Assembly (NCBI RefSeq): GCF_011369485.1 | Contig: NZ_VXCA01000025.1 | Location: forward strand, 310,001 to 374,000 | Length of the DNA: 64,000 nt | Direction: 5' to 3' | Source: Pseudomonas atagonensis | GTDB taxonomy: Bacteria; Pseudomonadota; Gammaproteobacteria; Pseudomonadales; Pseudomonadaceae | In this document: positions 27,098-36,244 of the stretch, piece by piece | Layout: each line of letters opens with the position of its first letter | Position numbering within the stretch: the first letter of the stretch is position 1 | Notes under the pieces: model-generated | What the model was told of the DNA's origin: nothing | Database searches by the model: none | Seen by the model: the letters and a program-made list of their open reading frames with translations, nothing else | Position numbers and translations under genes: made by a program

Positions 27098-27200
27098 GTT
27101 ATAAGCGAATTCGTTATTTTGGAAGGCTCTAAACCGTGGCTTGGAGCCGATCCAGGGAGGTGCCACAGGGGAATTTTGCAGCTCAAGAAAATTCTTCAGA

Positions 27201-28721
27201 TCAACCATCGAAATCACCCAGGTTGATGTTCAACCGGCCGAGGCGGTACAGCAGCGTGCGCCGGGGCAGGCCCAGTTCGCGGGCGGCAAGGGTCTGGTTG
27301 CCGTCGTTCTTGCGCAGGCAATCGAGCAATAACGTGCGTTCGACCTGCTCCAGACGTTCGCGCAGATTCAGGCTGCTGTTGTCTTCGGGCATCGGCTCCA
27401 TGCGCAGGGCGAAATGCTCGGCCAGCAACTCGCCGCCCTCGCACAACAGCACCGCGCGCTCGACCAGCGCTTTCAGTTCGCGGACATTGCCGGGAAAGGT
27501 GTAACCGCACAGGTGTTCGAGCGCCGCCTCCGACCAGCGCACCGGATCACGCTGCAGGAAGGTGCAGGTTTTCTCGGCAAAGTGCCGGGCCAGATCGAGG
27601 ATGTCGCCTTCGCGCTGACGCAAGGCTGGCAGTTCGATCGGGAATTGCGCGAGGCGGTAGTACAAGTCCTCGCGGAACTTGCCTTCGCTGACCAGCACCG
27701 ACAGATCACGGTGAGTGGCGGCAATGATGCGCACATCGATCTTGTGCGTGTCGTTGGAACCCAAGGGGCGAATCTCGCCTTCCTGCAACACACGCAGAAT
27801 CTTCGCTTGCAGCGACAGCGGCATGTCACCGATTTCATCCAGCAACAGGGTGCCGCCATTGGCCGCATCGAACAGCCCGGCGCGGTCACGGTCAGCGCCG
27901 GTGAACGCGCCTTTGCGGTAACCGAACAATTCGCTTTCAAGCAGGTTCTCGGGGAACGCCGCGCAGTTCTGCACGATGAACGCCTGGGAACGGCGCGGGC
28001 CGCAATCGTGAATCGCCCGCGCCACGACTTCCTTGCCGGTGCCGGTTTCACCGCGCAACAGCACCGTGTACGGGCTGTGCAGGACTTTGCTGATCAACGA
28101 GTAGGTCTGGCGCATCGCAGCGCTTTTGCCGATCAGGCCATAACCGCTGGCACTCGGCAAAGTGCGGACGGCCGGCGCGGCAGCGTCCAGCGGCTGACGC
28201 AGACGTTGCAGTAAGTGCAACTGGCCGAGTACGAACGAGCCGAGCTGGCCGAGGGAATCGGCGAAGCCTTGCAGATTGATGCGACGACGGCTGGCGCAAA
28301 GCAACAGGCCTTCGACAGCCTTCTGCTGATTGACCAGCGGGACACACAACAGCGACTGCCACGGCGCGGACGACGCCGGCAGAAAACTGGTTTCGTGCAG
28401 GCTGCCGCCCAGGTCGTCGAAGCTCACCACGCGGTTCTGGCACAGGGCGAACTGCAGCAGTTGCTCGCCGTTGTAATCCGCCGGCAGGCTCGCTGCCTGA
28501 CGCGGTTGCAGCGTGCCGTCGAGGCATTCGGCATTCATACCCAGGCACGTGTGAGTGGCGTCGAGCAGATACAGCTGCGTCAGTTCGCAACCGCTCAGCT
28601 CGGCCAGCCCACGCACGAAGTCACCCAGCAACGCAGCACCGTCCGCCGCGCGCGACAGACTGGCGAACTGCGCCAGCAACGCTTCGGCGTAAACCAGTGG
28701 CTGCGGCACTTGAGTGAACAT
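27201..28721 (-). CDS. sigma-54-dependent transcriptional activator of T6SS (Sfa)
   Basis: The ATG at 28721 with GAGG eight bases upstream gives 506 residues; a GTG nine bases earlier is possible. An N-terminal GAF-like sensor spans about 15-165 (LLCVPLVNQQKAVEGLLL). The AAA+ domain follows with Walker A GETGTGKE, the sigma-54 contact motif GAFTGA, LLDEIGDMPLSLQAKILRVL and FREDLYYRLAQFPI. A Fis-type helix-turn-helix ends the protein (NQTLAARELGLPRRTLLYRL). It corresponds to sfa2 of the H2 cluster and probably activates RpoN-dependent T6SS genes such as an hcp located elsewhere. Lies 10 bases after clpV. Confidence 0.92.
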   Translation of the reverse strand: MFTQVPQPLVYAEALLAQFASLSRAADGAALLGDFVRGLAELSGCELTQLYLLDATHTCLGMNAECLDGTLQPRQAASLPADYNGEQLLQFALCQNRVVSFDDLGGSLHETSFLPASSAPWQSLLCVPLVNQQKAVEGLLLCASRRRINLQGFADSLGQLGSFVLGQLHLLQRLRQPLDAAAPAVRTLPSASGYGLIGKSAAMRQTYSLISKVLHSPYTVLLRGETGTGKEVVARAIHDCGPRRSQAFIVQNCAAFPENLLESELFGYRKGAFTGADRDRAGLFDAANGGTLLLDEIGDMPLSLQAKILRVLQEGEIRPLGSNDTHKIDVRIIAATHRDLSVLVSEGKFREDLYYRLAQFPIELPALRQREGDILDLARHFAEKTCTFLQRDPVRWSEAALEHLCGYTFPGNVRELKALVERAVLLCEGGELLAEHFALRMEPMPEDNSSLNLRERLEQVERTLLLDCLRKNDGNQTLAARELGLPRRTLLYRLGRLNINLGDFDG

Positions 28722-28731
28722 CACACCCACC

Positions 28732-31389
28732 TCAGGCGAACTCGCACATCACGCTGGCGTTGCCGTCGAGCGTGGCATGCACACGTTTGAGGCTTTCACC
28801 GGTCGCCATCGCGTCGAGCAGACGATCCGCCACCAGCGGCAGCACGTGCTGATCGAGCAAGTGGTCGATCAGACGCGCGCCGCTTTCGCTCTGCGTGCAC
28901 CGTTCGGACAGGTGATCGACGAGGTTCTGGCACCAGCTGAAATCCAGCTGACGACGGTTGAGGCGCTCGCCGAGACGGCCGAGCTTGATCTCGATCAGCT
29001 CGCGCAGCACCGGGCCACCGACCGGGTAGTACGGCACCACTTTCATCCGCGCCAGCAGCGCCGGTTTGAAGTGTTTGCTGAGCACCGGGCGAATGGTTTC
29101 TTCCAGCACTTCGGCGGTCGGACGCGCGCCGTCTTCGCAGAGGTCGCTGATCTTGTCGCTGCCCAGGTTCGAGGTCATCAGGATCAGTGTGTTGCGGAAG
29201 TCGATCTCGCGACCCTCGCCGTCGTTGGCCACGCCTTTGTCGAAGATTTGGTAGAACAGGTTGAGCACGTCCGGATCAGCCTTTTCGACTTCATCGAGCA
29301 GCACCACCGAGTACGGCTTCTGCCGCACGGCTTCGGTGAGCATGCCGCCCTCGCCGTAGCCGACGTAGCCCGGTGGCGCACCAATGAGGCGGGAGACCGT
29401 GTGCTTCTCTTGGAACTCGGACATGTTGATGGTGGTGATGAAACGGTCGCCGCCGTACAACAGATCGGCGAGTGCCAGTGCGGTTTCGGTCTTGCCGACG
29501 CCGCTCGGGCCGACCAGCAGGAACACACCGACCGGCGCGTCAGGCTTGTTCAAGCCAGCCGCTGTGGCGCGCATCGAGCGATCCAGCGCGTGCACGGCTT
29601 GTTCCTGACCACGGATGCGGGTGCGCAGGTCGGTGGCGAAACTGGCGACCTTGGCGTTGTGCTCGCGGGCCAGTTGCGCCAGCGGCACGCCTGTCCAGGC
29701 GCTGATCACTTCGGCCACCAGACGCGGGCAGACTTCGAAGCTGACCAGACGCTCCTTGACCTGAGCAGCAGTCAACTCGCTGTGTGTCTTGTTCAATTCG
29801 GCTTCCAGCGCTTCGACGCTTTGGCCTTCTTCGACTTCAGCAACGACGTTTTCGATCACGGTGCCTTCGGCGTCTTCTTCAACGGTCACCGTCGGCTCGA
29901 CGGCAGCAGCCTCGCGGGCCTTGGCCAGTTGCTGACGCAGCTCCAGCAGGCGCTCGGCCAGCGCTTTCTGTTCAGTCCACAGGGTTTCCAGCGCGACCAT
30001 CTCGCTTTCGGCTTCGTCCAGGCGCGCTTCCAGTGCATCCAGTGCTTCGTGGTCAATCAGCAGACCGGCTTCGGCATCGCGGCGCAGCGCCTGACGCTGA
30101 CGGCCACCTTCCGCCAGTTCGCCACGCAGACGCTCCAGGCTTTCCGGGGCAGCGGCGAGGCTGATGCGCACGCGGGCACACGCGGTGTCGAGCACATCAA
30201 CGGCTTTGTCCGGCAGTTGCCGGCCGGCCAGATAACGCGCGGACAATTCAGCCGCCGACACCACCGCGTCATCGCGCAGGTAGATGCCGTGGCTCTTCTC
30301 GTAAACCTGCGCCAGACCTCGGAGGATGGTCACCGCTTCATTCACGGTCGGTTCGTGCAATTGCACCGGTTGGAAACGACGGGCCAGCGCCGGGTCTTTC
30401 TCGAAGTATTTCTTGTACTCGGCCCAAGTGGTGGCGGCGATGGTGCGCAGTTCGCCACGGGCCAGTGCCGGTTTCAGCAGGTTGGCGGCATCGGAACCGC
30501 CGGCATTGCCGCCCGCGCCGATCAGGGTGTGGGCTTCGTCGATGAACAGGATGATCGGTTTAGGCGACGCTTTGACTTCATCGATCACGCCTTTGAGACG
30601 ACGCTCGAATTCACCTTTGACGCTGGCGCCAGCCTGCAGCAGGCCCATGTCCAGCGACAGCAGCTCAACGCCCTTGAGCACTTGCGGCACTTCACCGGCG
30701 GCGATGCGCGAGGCCAGGCCTTCGACGATGGCGGTCTTGCCGACACCGGCCTCGCCGACCACGATCGGGTTGTTCTTGCGCCGACGGGCGAGGATGTCCA
30801 CCATCTGTCGAATCGCGCCGTCACGGCACAGCACCGGGTCGAGTTTGCCGTCACGGGCCTGTTGGGTCAGGTTGTGAGTGAAGCGCTGCAACAGCGATTC
30901 GCCCTGCGCGGCCGGTTTGCCATTGGCCGCCGGTTGCTCCTGTTGCGACAGGGCAAACTCCTTCAGGCGATCAATGTTCAGTTTGGCGAGCAGCGGCTGA
31001 TAACGACTGCCAGCGTAGCGCATCGGATTGCGCAGCAACGCAAGAATCAGCGCGGCGTCTTCGACCGAGGTCTGGCCCAGTTCGAGGTTGGCCACCAGCA
31101 GCGCATCTTGCAGCCACTGCACCAGTTCCGGGGCAAACACCGGGTTGCGCGAAGCGCTGTGTTCAACCCGTGATTGCAGTGCGGCGCTCAGCTCGCCGGC
31201 GTCGACGTCAGCATCCTGCAGTGCGCGCGTGAGCAGGCCGTTCGGGCGCTCCAGCAAGCCGAGCAGCAAGTCTTCGACGAGGATTTTGCTGCCGCCACGG
31301 GCCACGCAACGCTCGGCGGAACGCTCCAGATCACGACGGGTTTCGGCGTCCAGCGCCTGGATGAGTTGTTGCAGGTCTACGTTGATCAT
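28732..31389 (-). CDS. clpV: T6SS sheath-recycling ATPase ClpV (TssH)
   Basis: This 885-residue AAA+ unfoldase disassembles contracted TssB/TssC sheaths. It has an N-terminal Clp_N domain, a first nucleotide-binding domain with GEAGVGKT and LFIDEAHTLIGAGG, a middle coiled coil with an acidic insertion (VTVEEDAEGTVIENVVAEVE), and a second domain with GPSGVGKT and PPGYVGYGEGG. It lacks an IGF-type ClpP-binding loop as far as I can see. It follows tssG by 11 bases. Size fits the ClpV family. Confidence 0.95.
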   Translation of the reverse strand: MINVDLQQLIQALDAETRRDLERSAERCVARGGSKILVEDLLLGLLERPNGLLTRALQDADVDAGELSAALQSRVEHSASRNPVFAPELVQWLQDALLVANLELGQTSVEDAALILALLRNPMRYAGSRYQPLLAKLNIDRLKEFALSQQEQPAANGKPAAQGESLLQRFTHNLTQQARDGKLDPVLCRDGAIRQMVDILARRRKNNPIVVGEAGVGKTAIVEGLASRIAAGEVPQVLKGVELLSLDMGLLQAGASVKGEFERRLKGVIDEVKASPKPIILFIDEAHTLIGAGGNAGGSDAANLLKPALARGELRTIAATTWAEYKKYFEKDPALARRFQPVQLHEPTVNEAVTILRGLAQVYEKSHGIYLRDDAVVSAAELSARYLAGRQLPDKAVDVLDTACARVRISLAAAPESLERLRGELAEGGRQRQALRRDAEAGLLIDHEALDALEARLDEAESEMVALETLWTEQKALAERLLELRQQLAKAREAAAVEPTVTVEEDAEGTVIENVVAEVEEGQSVEALEAELNKTHSELTAAQVKERLVSFEVCPRLVAEVISAWTGVPLAQLAREHNAKVASFATDLRTRIRGQEQAVHALDRSMRATAAGLNKPDAPVGVFLLVGPSGVGKTETALALADLLYGGDRFITTINMSEFQEKHTVSRLIGAPPGYVGYGEGGMLTEAVRQKPYSVVLLDEVEKADPDVLNLFYQIFDKGVANDGEGREIDFRNTLILMTSNLGSDKISDLCEDGARPTAEVLEETIRPVLSKHFKPALLARMKVVPYYPVGGPVLRELIEIKLGRLGERLNRRQLDFSWCQNLVDHLSERCTQSESGARLIDHLLDQHVLPLVADRLLDAMATGESLKRVHATLDGNASVMCEFA

Positions 31390-31400
31390 GGCTCACGTCC

Positions 31401-32408
31401 TTAATGAATTTTGCTGCCCAGGGTTACCACGCCGTCCGCTTTTTCGCGGCCCAGCCAACTGGTCCAACCGAGGCGACAGGCGTTCTGCTCACCGATGCGC
31501 AGTTCGCGGATTTCTTCCTGGCGCAGGACCAGGCGAATGTCGTAATCGAGCGGGTCACGCAAGGTGAATCGCACCAGCGCGCAAAGCGGCTGGTAGCCGA
31601 AACCGATGGGCAGGAATTCATGGAATCGCTGCCAGTCGAGTTCGGTGATGTGAATGCGGAATTTGCCGCTGCGGTCGCGCACGTGCTCGCCGAGCACCAG
31701 GTCCTCACCGAGCAGGCTGTTGGCGCGGCCGAGGCGGTTGCGCTGCTCCTCAAGGATTTCCACGCGGCGCTCGATGCACTGCTCGATGACCAGGTCTTCA
31801 TGTTTGAAGTAGTAACGCAGCACGGCTTCGATCAGCGCCGCCGAGTGCGCCCGCAAACTGAGCAGGCCGAGGTACGGCAGCAGGCGTTTCCAGTTGAGTT
31901 CCTTGGCCTTGCGGATCTCGTCGCCACCCAGACCGATCAGTGCGAACAGCTGCGACGAGAACGGGTCGAGCGCGCCGCTCTGGAAGCTTGCGCGATAGCG
32001 GTATTTGCGCCAGATCGGCAGCATCAGTCGCTGCAGGCGATGGTGGAACAGGTCGAGGAAGTTACGCGTCGGGTTGCCGTCCTCGCTGTCACCCAACGCC
32101 TGTTCGCCGTAGAACGCCGGCAGCGGCGAGCCAGAACCGACCAGACCGATCAGGTTGAAACGCATGCGCGCGCGCATCTGCCCGTGTTCTTCGAAAAACT
32201 CGACGCGATCGACATCGCTGCGCGGAAAGCCCAGGCTCGGGTTGGCCTGAAACTCCACGTGGTCGTACAAATCGTCTTCGCTCAGGTACGGGTGCGCCTC
32301 GCGCAGCCGGTCGATCACCAGCAGCACGGCCTGAAACAGCGAGTACTCGCGTATTACCTTCGTCAGCCCGCTTAAAGCAGGGGCTGCAGGCCCATACGTG
32401 GTGTCCAT
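31401..32408 (-). CDS. tssG: T6SS baseplate protein TssG
   Basis: This 335-residue baseplate wedge protein shows the family pattern: FQAVLLVIDRLREAHPY, VEFQANPSLGFPRSDV, FNLIGLVGSGSPLPAFY, the RNFLDLFHHRLQRL segment and C-terminal CRLGWTSWLG. Its start lies 37 bases inside the end of tssF in another frame, so the two are tightly coupled. It acts with TssF, TssE and TssK. Confidence 0.95.
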   Translation of the reverse strand: MDTTYGPAAPALSGLTKVIREYSLFQAVLLVIDRLREAHPYLSEDDLYDHVEFQANPSLGFPRSDVDRVEFFEEHGQMRARMRFNLIGLVGSGSPLPAFYGEQALGDSEDGNPTRNFLDLFHHRLQRLMLPIWRKYRYRASFQSGALDPFSSQLFALIGLGGDEIRKAKELNWKRLLPYLGLLSLRAHSAALIEAVLRYYFKHEDLVIEQCIERRVEILEEQRNRLGRANSLLGEDLVLGEHVRDRSGKFRIHITELDWQRFHEFLPIGFGYQPLCALVRFTLRDPLDYDIRLVLRQEEIRELRIGEQNACRLGWTSWLGREKADGVVTLGSKIH

Positions 32409-34159
32409 TGGTACACCTCTCCCTGTGTGCTTTTTACGCGCAGCTCATGGAATGAATTGAGACTGGCGTAAAGCGCGAAAAACTCGTTAAGAACCGAAGC
32501 GAAAACGAACAAGTCGCCTTCGCCGATATACCCTTCCGGGTCGATGGTCAGTTCGGTGCGCAAACCACGCACCGGCAAGCCGCGGTGCAAGCGGTCAACG
32601 TGGTGATGCTTGATGTGCTTGAGGCCGCCGAGCAGGCGTTTGCTGACCTTCTCCGCGTGCTGGTCGTAATAGCGCGGCAAGTCGTATGTTTCGAGAATCA
32701 CCTTCAACGCATTGACGTCGGCCAGCGACAGATAGTTGAGCGACATGTTGCTGATCAGCTTCCACAGGAAGTCACGGTTCAGCGGCGGCGCAAAACTGGA
32801 AGTCGCCGGGGTGATGTTGCGGAAGCTCAAGAACTCCGGCGTCTCTTCGCAGGCCATGCAGATGTCACCTAGCTTGAGCTTGCGCGGCAGGTTCTGGTTG
32901 GTGCAGATCAGCTCGATCGACAGGGTCTCGTGAGCTTCCGTGTGGCGGATGCCGAAGCTAAGGTAAGTGTCGAGGCCGTCGTGCAGCAGCGATGAACGCT
33001 GACGAATGCTGTAATGCGGACGGCTGTTGGGCACGTCGAAACTCGGGTCGTGCTCGAACGATTCGAACGGCACGTACTCCTGATAGCCGAGGCCGCCGGG
33101 CTTCCAGCCCGTCACGGTTTCCACCGAGAACACACCGCAGTTCTCCAGATCGAATTCCGCCGGCAGTAGCAGGTATTCGTCCTGTTTGCCGTCGAGGCGA
33201 ATCGGCAGTGCATCGTGGGCGAACAGGTTGGCAATCGGCGTGCAGAACAGCTTCACGTTGTCCAGGGTCGGACGCATGCGCATGATGCCGCTCTTGCGAA
33301 TATCGAAGCGCAATTCGAGGCCGCGCATCTGCTTGAGCGTGTCTTCCGGCAACGCCTTGAGAATGTCGAGGCCGTGGACGTCGACGAACAGGAACTTGTC
33401 CTGGAAGGCGAAGTATTCCTGCAGGTAGCGATAGCCCCGGAAGGTGTTCAGCGGATACGGGATCAACGCCTCTTCTTCGGCAAAGCCCACCGGTTTGACC
33501 CGGTCACCGGGAATCTTGAACGCCATCGGCTTGCCGCTGACACCATCGATGGGCTTGCCGGCGCCGTCGAGCGGGATCAGTTCGATGCCTTCGAGGTTGC
33601 GCAGCAGGCTCAAATACAACATCTGGCTGATGTAGCGCTCACCGGCAAAGTGCAGGCGCAGCTTGCTCAGTTCCAGCTCGCCGAGGTGGCCGTCGGCGCT
33701 CATTTCCAGACGCAGGCTGAGCAGCGAACCGTCGCCCTTTACCGAGTAATTCAACGCCGCCAGATCCAGCGGCAACACTTCGGTCGGGTAGCAGGTGCGG
33801 AAGCGGCAACGCACGTCTTCGATCGGCTTGCTTTCAATCGGCGTATCACGCTCGACCCGCAATGCAGGCCCGGAACGCTTGAGCGGATCGAACTGCAAAA
33901 TGCTGAACGCCGGCAGCGGGCGCATGTAGTTCGGCCACAGCAATTGCATCAGGGAATGGCTGAGCTCCGGCAACTCGTCATCGAGTTTCTGGCGCAGACG
34001 CCCGGTCAGGAACGCAAAGCCTTCGAGCAACCGCTCCACGTCCGGATCCCGCCCGGCCTGCCCCAGATACGGCGCCAGCGCCGGACTACGCTCGGCGAAA
34101 CGGCGACCGAGCTGGCGCAGTGCGGTGAGTTCGCTTTGGTAGTAGTGGTTAAAGGACAC
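32372..34159 (-). CDS. tssF: T6SS baseplate protein TssF
   Basis: This 595-residue baseplate protein starts with the typical YYQSELTALRQLGRRFAER and PALAPYLGQAGRDPDVERL. It contains QLLWPNYMRPLPAFSILQFD and ends near the FFALYASLNSFHELRVKS segment. It overlaps tssG by 37 bases. Upstream, 54 bases separate it from an inserted membrane-protein gene in place of tssE, so the usual tssE-tssF contact is broken here. Full length. Confidence 0.95.
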   Translation of the reverse strand: MSFNHYYQSELTALRQLGRRFAERSPALAPYLGQAGRDPDVERLLEGFAFLTGRLRQKLDDELPELSHSLMQLLWPNYMRPLPAFSILQFDPLKRSGPALRVERDTPIESKPIEDVRCRFRTCYPTEVLPLDLAALNYSVKGDGSLLSLRLEMSADGHLGELELSKLRLHFAGERYISQMLYLSLLRNLEGIELIPLDGAGKPIDGVSGKPMAFKIPGDRVKPVGFAEEEALIPYPLNTFRGYRYLQEYFAFQDKFLFVDVHGLDILKALPEDTLKQMRGLELRFDIRKSGIMRMRPTLDNVKLFCTPIANLFAHDALPIRLDGKQDEYLLLPAEFDLENCGVFSVETVTGWKPGGLGYQEYVPFESFEHDPSFDVPNSRPHYSIRQRSSLLHDGLDTYLSFGIRHTEAHETLSIELICTNQNLPRKLKLGDICMACEETPEFLSFRNITPATSSFAPPLNRDFLWKLISNMSLNYLSLADVNALKVILETYDLPRYYDQHAEKVSKRLLGGLKHIKHHHVDRLHRGLPVRGLRTELTIDPEGYIGEGDLFVFASVLNEFFALYASLNSFHELRVKSTQGEVYQWTPRMGLQPLL

Positions 34160-34213
34160 GGGTTACCTGCCTGGTAGTGGAACTCATGAAAAACATCCTG
34201 TAGGGCACAATCG

Positions 34214-34648
34214 TCATTGCGCACATACGTCAGCTCTTTGCGAAGCGGTGACGGATGTCGATTGCCGAATGAACGATCGCCTTTCCCAGCGCAGCTCAAC
34301 GACCTGCGTGGTTAGAATCGCCAGCAACGTCACCCCGCCCTGGGCTACGGTGTAGAACAGCGCTCGTAGTGGGTTGTCAGGCACCATCATGAACAGAATC
34401 CAGGCAACCATTAGTGTGAGCAGGCCGAGCTTGGCCCATAGTTTCGGGATAATTGCGGCCAGCGCGTTCACCCCGAAAAAGATGTAAATGAACATGTAGT
34501 GAGCAATACCGATCGCCACCCCACGGGTAGTAAATCCGCCGTTAAACGCCTTGTAGGCCACAACGACTGCGTTGTTCAGAAATACGTAGGCCACGCATCC
34601 CACCGCGTGAATCACCAGACACAGAGCAAGGCGCACGTAGATATTCAT
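34214..34648 (-). CDS. predicted small integral membrane protein
   Basis: This 144-residue protein has about four hydrophobic helices: LALCLVIHAVGCVAYVFL, an IAHYMFIYIFFGVNALAAII stretch, LGLLTLMVAWILFMMV and FYTVAQGGVTLLAIL. Its tail is polar. No family is recognised. The ATG overlaps the stop of the preceding gene (34645-34648), so it belongs to the effector module inserted in the T6SS operon. Similar small membrane proteins accompany several T6SS effector/immunity loci. A protective or accessory role is inferred only. Confidence 0.6.
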   Translation of the reverse strand: MNIYVRLALCLVIHAVGCVAYVFLNNAVVVAYKAFNGGFTTRGVAIGIAHYMFIYIFFGVNALAAIIPKLWAKLGLLTLMVAWILFMMVPDNPLRALFYTVAQGGVTLLAILTTQVVELRWERRSFIRQSTSVTASQRADVCAQ

Positions 34649-35046
34649 TGCTGCGCAATTCCCTGTTTTTGCGGCGTGATCGCGACGCCCGTGTACAGAT
34701 AGAGCTCGACGCCATCGTAGCCGCCGACAGCTGCGGCGCTGAGAGGATAACTGTCTCGGGTGCCGTACCGAACCCAGCCTTCAGTCCACATACCGCCACT
34801 CTCGTGACGAATCTCCACGTAATAATCCGGCGCCTCACTCCTGGTAACTTCAACGAATACCCCGCCGTCCTCGGCACCCACCCACAACGCATTTGGATGC
34901 GCGAACAGCTTCGGCTTCGTCGAACTTTCCATTCGCAGCAGCAGCGTGAAGCCAACCAGAATCGTCAGCAAACCAACCGCGCACAGAAAAGCGACAAGGC
35001 ACTGCCACACTCTGAGCTTCATCGAGCCAGTCTGGAAAAAATTCAT
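34645..35046 (-). CDS. hypothetical membrane-anchored protein
   Basis: The ATG at 35046 gives 133 residues; an ATG at 35025 is also possible and neither has a convincing ribosome site. One N-terminal helix (CLVAFLCAVGLLTILVGFTLLL) would anchor it with the rest in the periplasm. The periplasmic part is beta-rich (NALWVGAEDGGVFVEVTRSE, YVEIRHESGGMWTEGWVRYG). No family is recognised. It lies between two other small exported or membrane proteins downstream of the lysozyme-like effector, so it is a candidate immunity or accessory protein. Confidence 0.5.
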   Translation of the reverse strand: MNFFQTGSMKLRVWQCLVAFLCAVGLLTILVGFTLLLRMESSTKPKLFAHPNALWVGAEDGGVFVEVTRSEAPDYYVEIRHESGGMWTEGWVRYGTRDSYPLSAAAVGGYDGVELYLYTGVAITPQKQGIAQQ

Positions 35047-35071
35047 GGGCAGAAAGAACCATCTGCCCTGA

Positions 35072-35416
35072 TCATTTCTTCGCACCTTGTTTCGCACTGC
35101 ACCATGTATTGAAATTCGAGGGATCAAATCCCTGACATACATTTGTTTTGGAAATAAATATGTACGGCGCCACCGCGTCATAAGAAAAATAATAATAATT
35201 CTCGCCGTCCTTGCCATAGATCCAGTAAGACGACGACCCTTGATTTATCTCATAGGGTTCAAAGGTGAGAATTGAAGACTCTGATGGAATAAAATTAACG
35301 CCGTCCATCAGCAGCATCAGTGAATTCGAGAAAATATTAGTCCACACGCCCGCCACCAAAGCCAAAGTTCCAGCAACCAGTGCAAGGGTGGTAGATATCG
35401 ACAATTTATTTTTCAT
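35072..35416 (-). CDS. putative immunity protein for lysozyme-like effector
   Basis: This 114-residue protein has an N-terminal hydrophobic segment (LALVAGTLALVAGVW) acting as signal or anchor, followed by a small Tyr-rich periplasmic domain with two Cys (TNVCQGFD and FNTWCSAK). Its ATG lies 11 bases inside the end of the effector gene, the tightest coupling in this module. This makes it the most likely cognate immunity protein. AT-rich. No known family is recognised. Confidence 0.6.
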   Translation of the reverse strand: MKNKLSISTTLALVAGTLALVAGVWTNIFSNSLMLLMDGVNFIPSESSILTFEPYEINQGSSSYWIYGKDGENYYYFSYDAVAPYIFISKTNVCQGFDPSNFNTWCSAKQGAKK

Positions 35417-36230
35417 AAAAGTATAACCACGCAGTACCGGCTTTCGCTGCCTCCAACAACGTCATCGCATCGCTTGAATACTTTTCTGCAAGCGGCCCCG
35501 AGCCGTTATAGGATGCAATCACCTTTTTCAGCTGATCGGCGGTCAACGTCCCGGAGTGACAGCGAGTCCCGGTAACCCGGTCAATCAGCTCACGTAGATG
35601 GCCGGAGCAATAATAGAGGTCTGCCTTCCAATCATCACCCGGGATTCGCGTGTCCTGGTTCCAACCAAAAATCCGGTACTGAACGTCTTCAGGCAATGGT
35701 TTCTTGCAGTAATAGTTTTCCGTGTATTGAACGGATTTTTGCAATGTTGCGCGGCTCATATTGGCAAAACCACTGGAACCGCCAGCCAACTTGTCCGGCA
35801 CAGCATCAAAGGCCACATTGTCGACAATTGCCAACAGCGTAGTTAAAGAACGCTCGCCGAATTGCATCGCCTGAAGAAACTTGCTGCCTTTTGGTCCATT
35901 CTCTTGCTGCAAGATAACCGCGAGCAAGATATGTGGGATCCCGTAATATTCAGCCGCCTGCTTTATCCAGACACGAATCTCCGTATCGGAAAAACTTGCT
36001 TTGAGCAGTTCTTTCGTTTGGGGTACATACCACATTATTTGCAGGGGTGAAGGGAGCTCTCCGGTGTAGCTCGGGACACTGTCGTACCCGGCTACCGTCG
36101 TAATTTCCTTCCCATTGCAACGACACACTTTTAATTCGACGGGCGCAACATCAGAGGTTTCTGTGCTCGTAGCTGTCCCGGCAGGAACATATTCCTGTCC
36201 GTCTTTAATGATCTTTTCAGGCTCGGCCAT
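35406..36230 (-). CDS. putative T6SS lysozyme/lytic transglycosylase effector
   Basis: This 274-residue protein has no signal peptide. The central region reads like a lysozyme-superfamily (SLT-type) domain: HILLAVILQQENGPKGS, where Glu110 would be the catalytic acid, then GSSGFANMSRATLQKSV and a late ASYNGSGPLAEKY that matches the Y-N-G-S motif of transglycosylases. The N-terminal 60 residues are Thr/Ser/Pro-rich and probably disordered. It is encoded 14 bases after a PAAR gene and just before an overlapping exported protein, a typical PAAR/effector/immunity order. The target would be peptidoglycan glycan strands. It may belong near the Tge group, which I could not test. Confidence 0.7.
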   Translation of the reverse strand: MAEPEKIIKDGQEYVPAGTATSTETSDVAPVELKVCRCNGKEITTVAGYDSVPSYTGELPSPLQIMWYVPQTKELLKASFSDTEIRVWIKQAAEYYGIPHILLAVILQQENGPKGSKFLQAMQFGERSLTTLLAIVDNVAFDAVPDKLAGGSSGFANMSRATLQKSVQYTENYYCKKPLPEDVQYRIFGWNQDTRIPGDDWKADLYYCSGHLRELIDRVTGTRCHSGTLTADQLKKVIASYNGSGPLAEKYSSDAMTLLEAAKAGTAWLYFYEK

Positions 36231-36244
36231 ATACGACTACTCCC

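Noticed and set aside
27140..27170. TGGCAC on minus upstream of the small lipoprotein as sigma-54 promoter
   Set aside because: At the required distance the -12 element reads TGGAT, without the essential GC.
28714..31173. Very long open frame on plus, antisense to clpV
   Set aside because: It mirrors clpV codon by codon in a GC-rich gene and has no ribosome site or recognisable protein. Similar antisense frames over tssM, tssK, pstC and tssC were dropped for the same reason.
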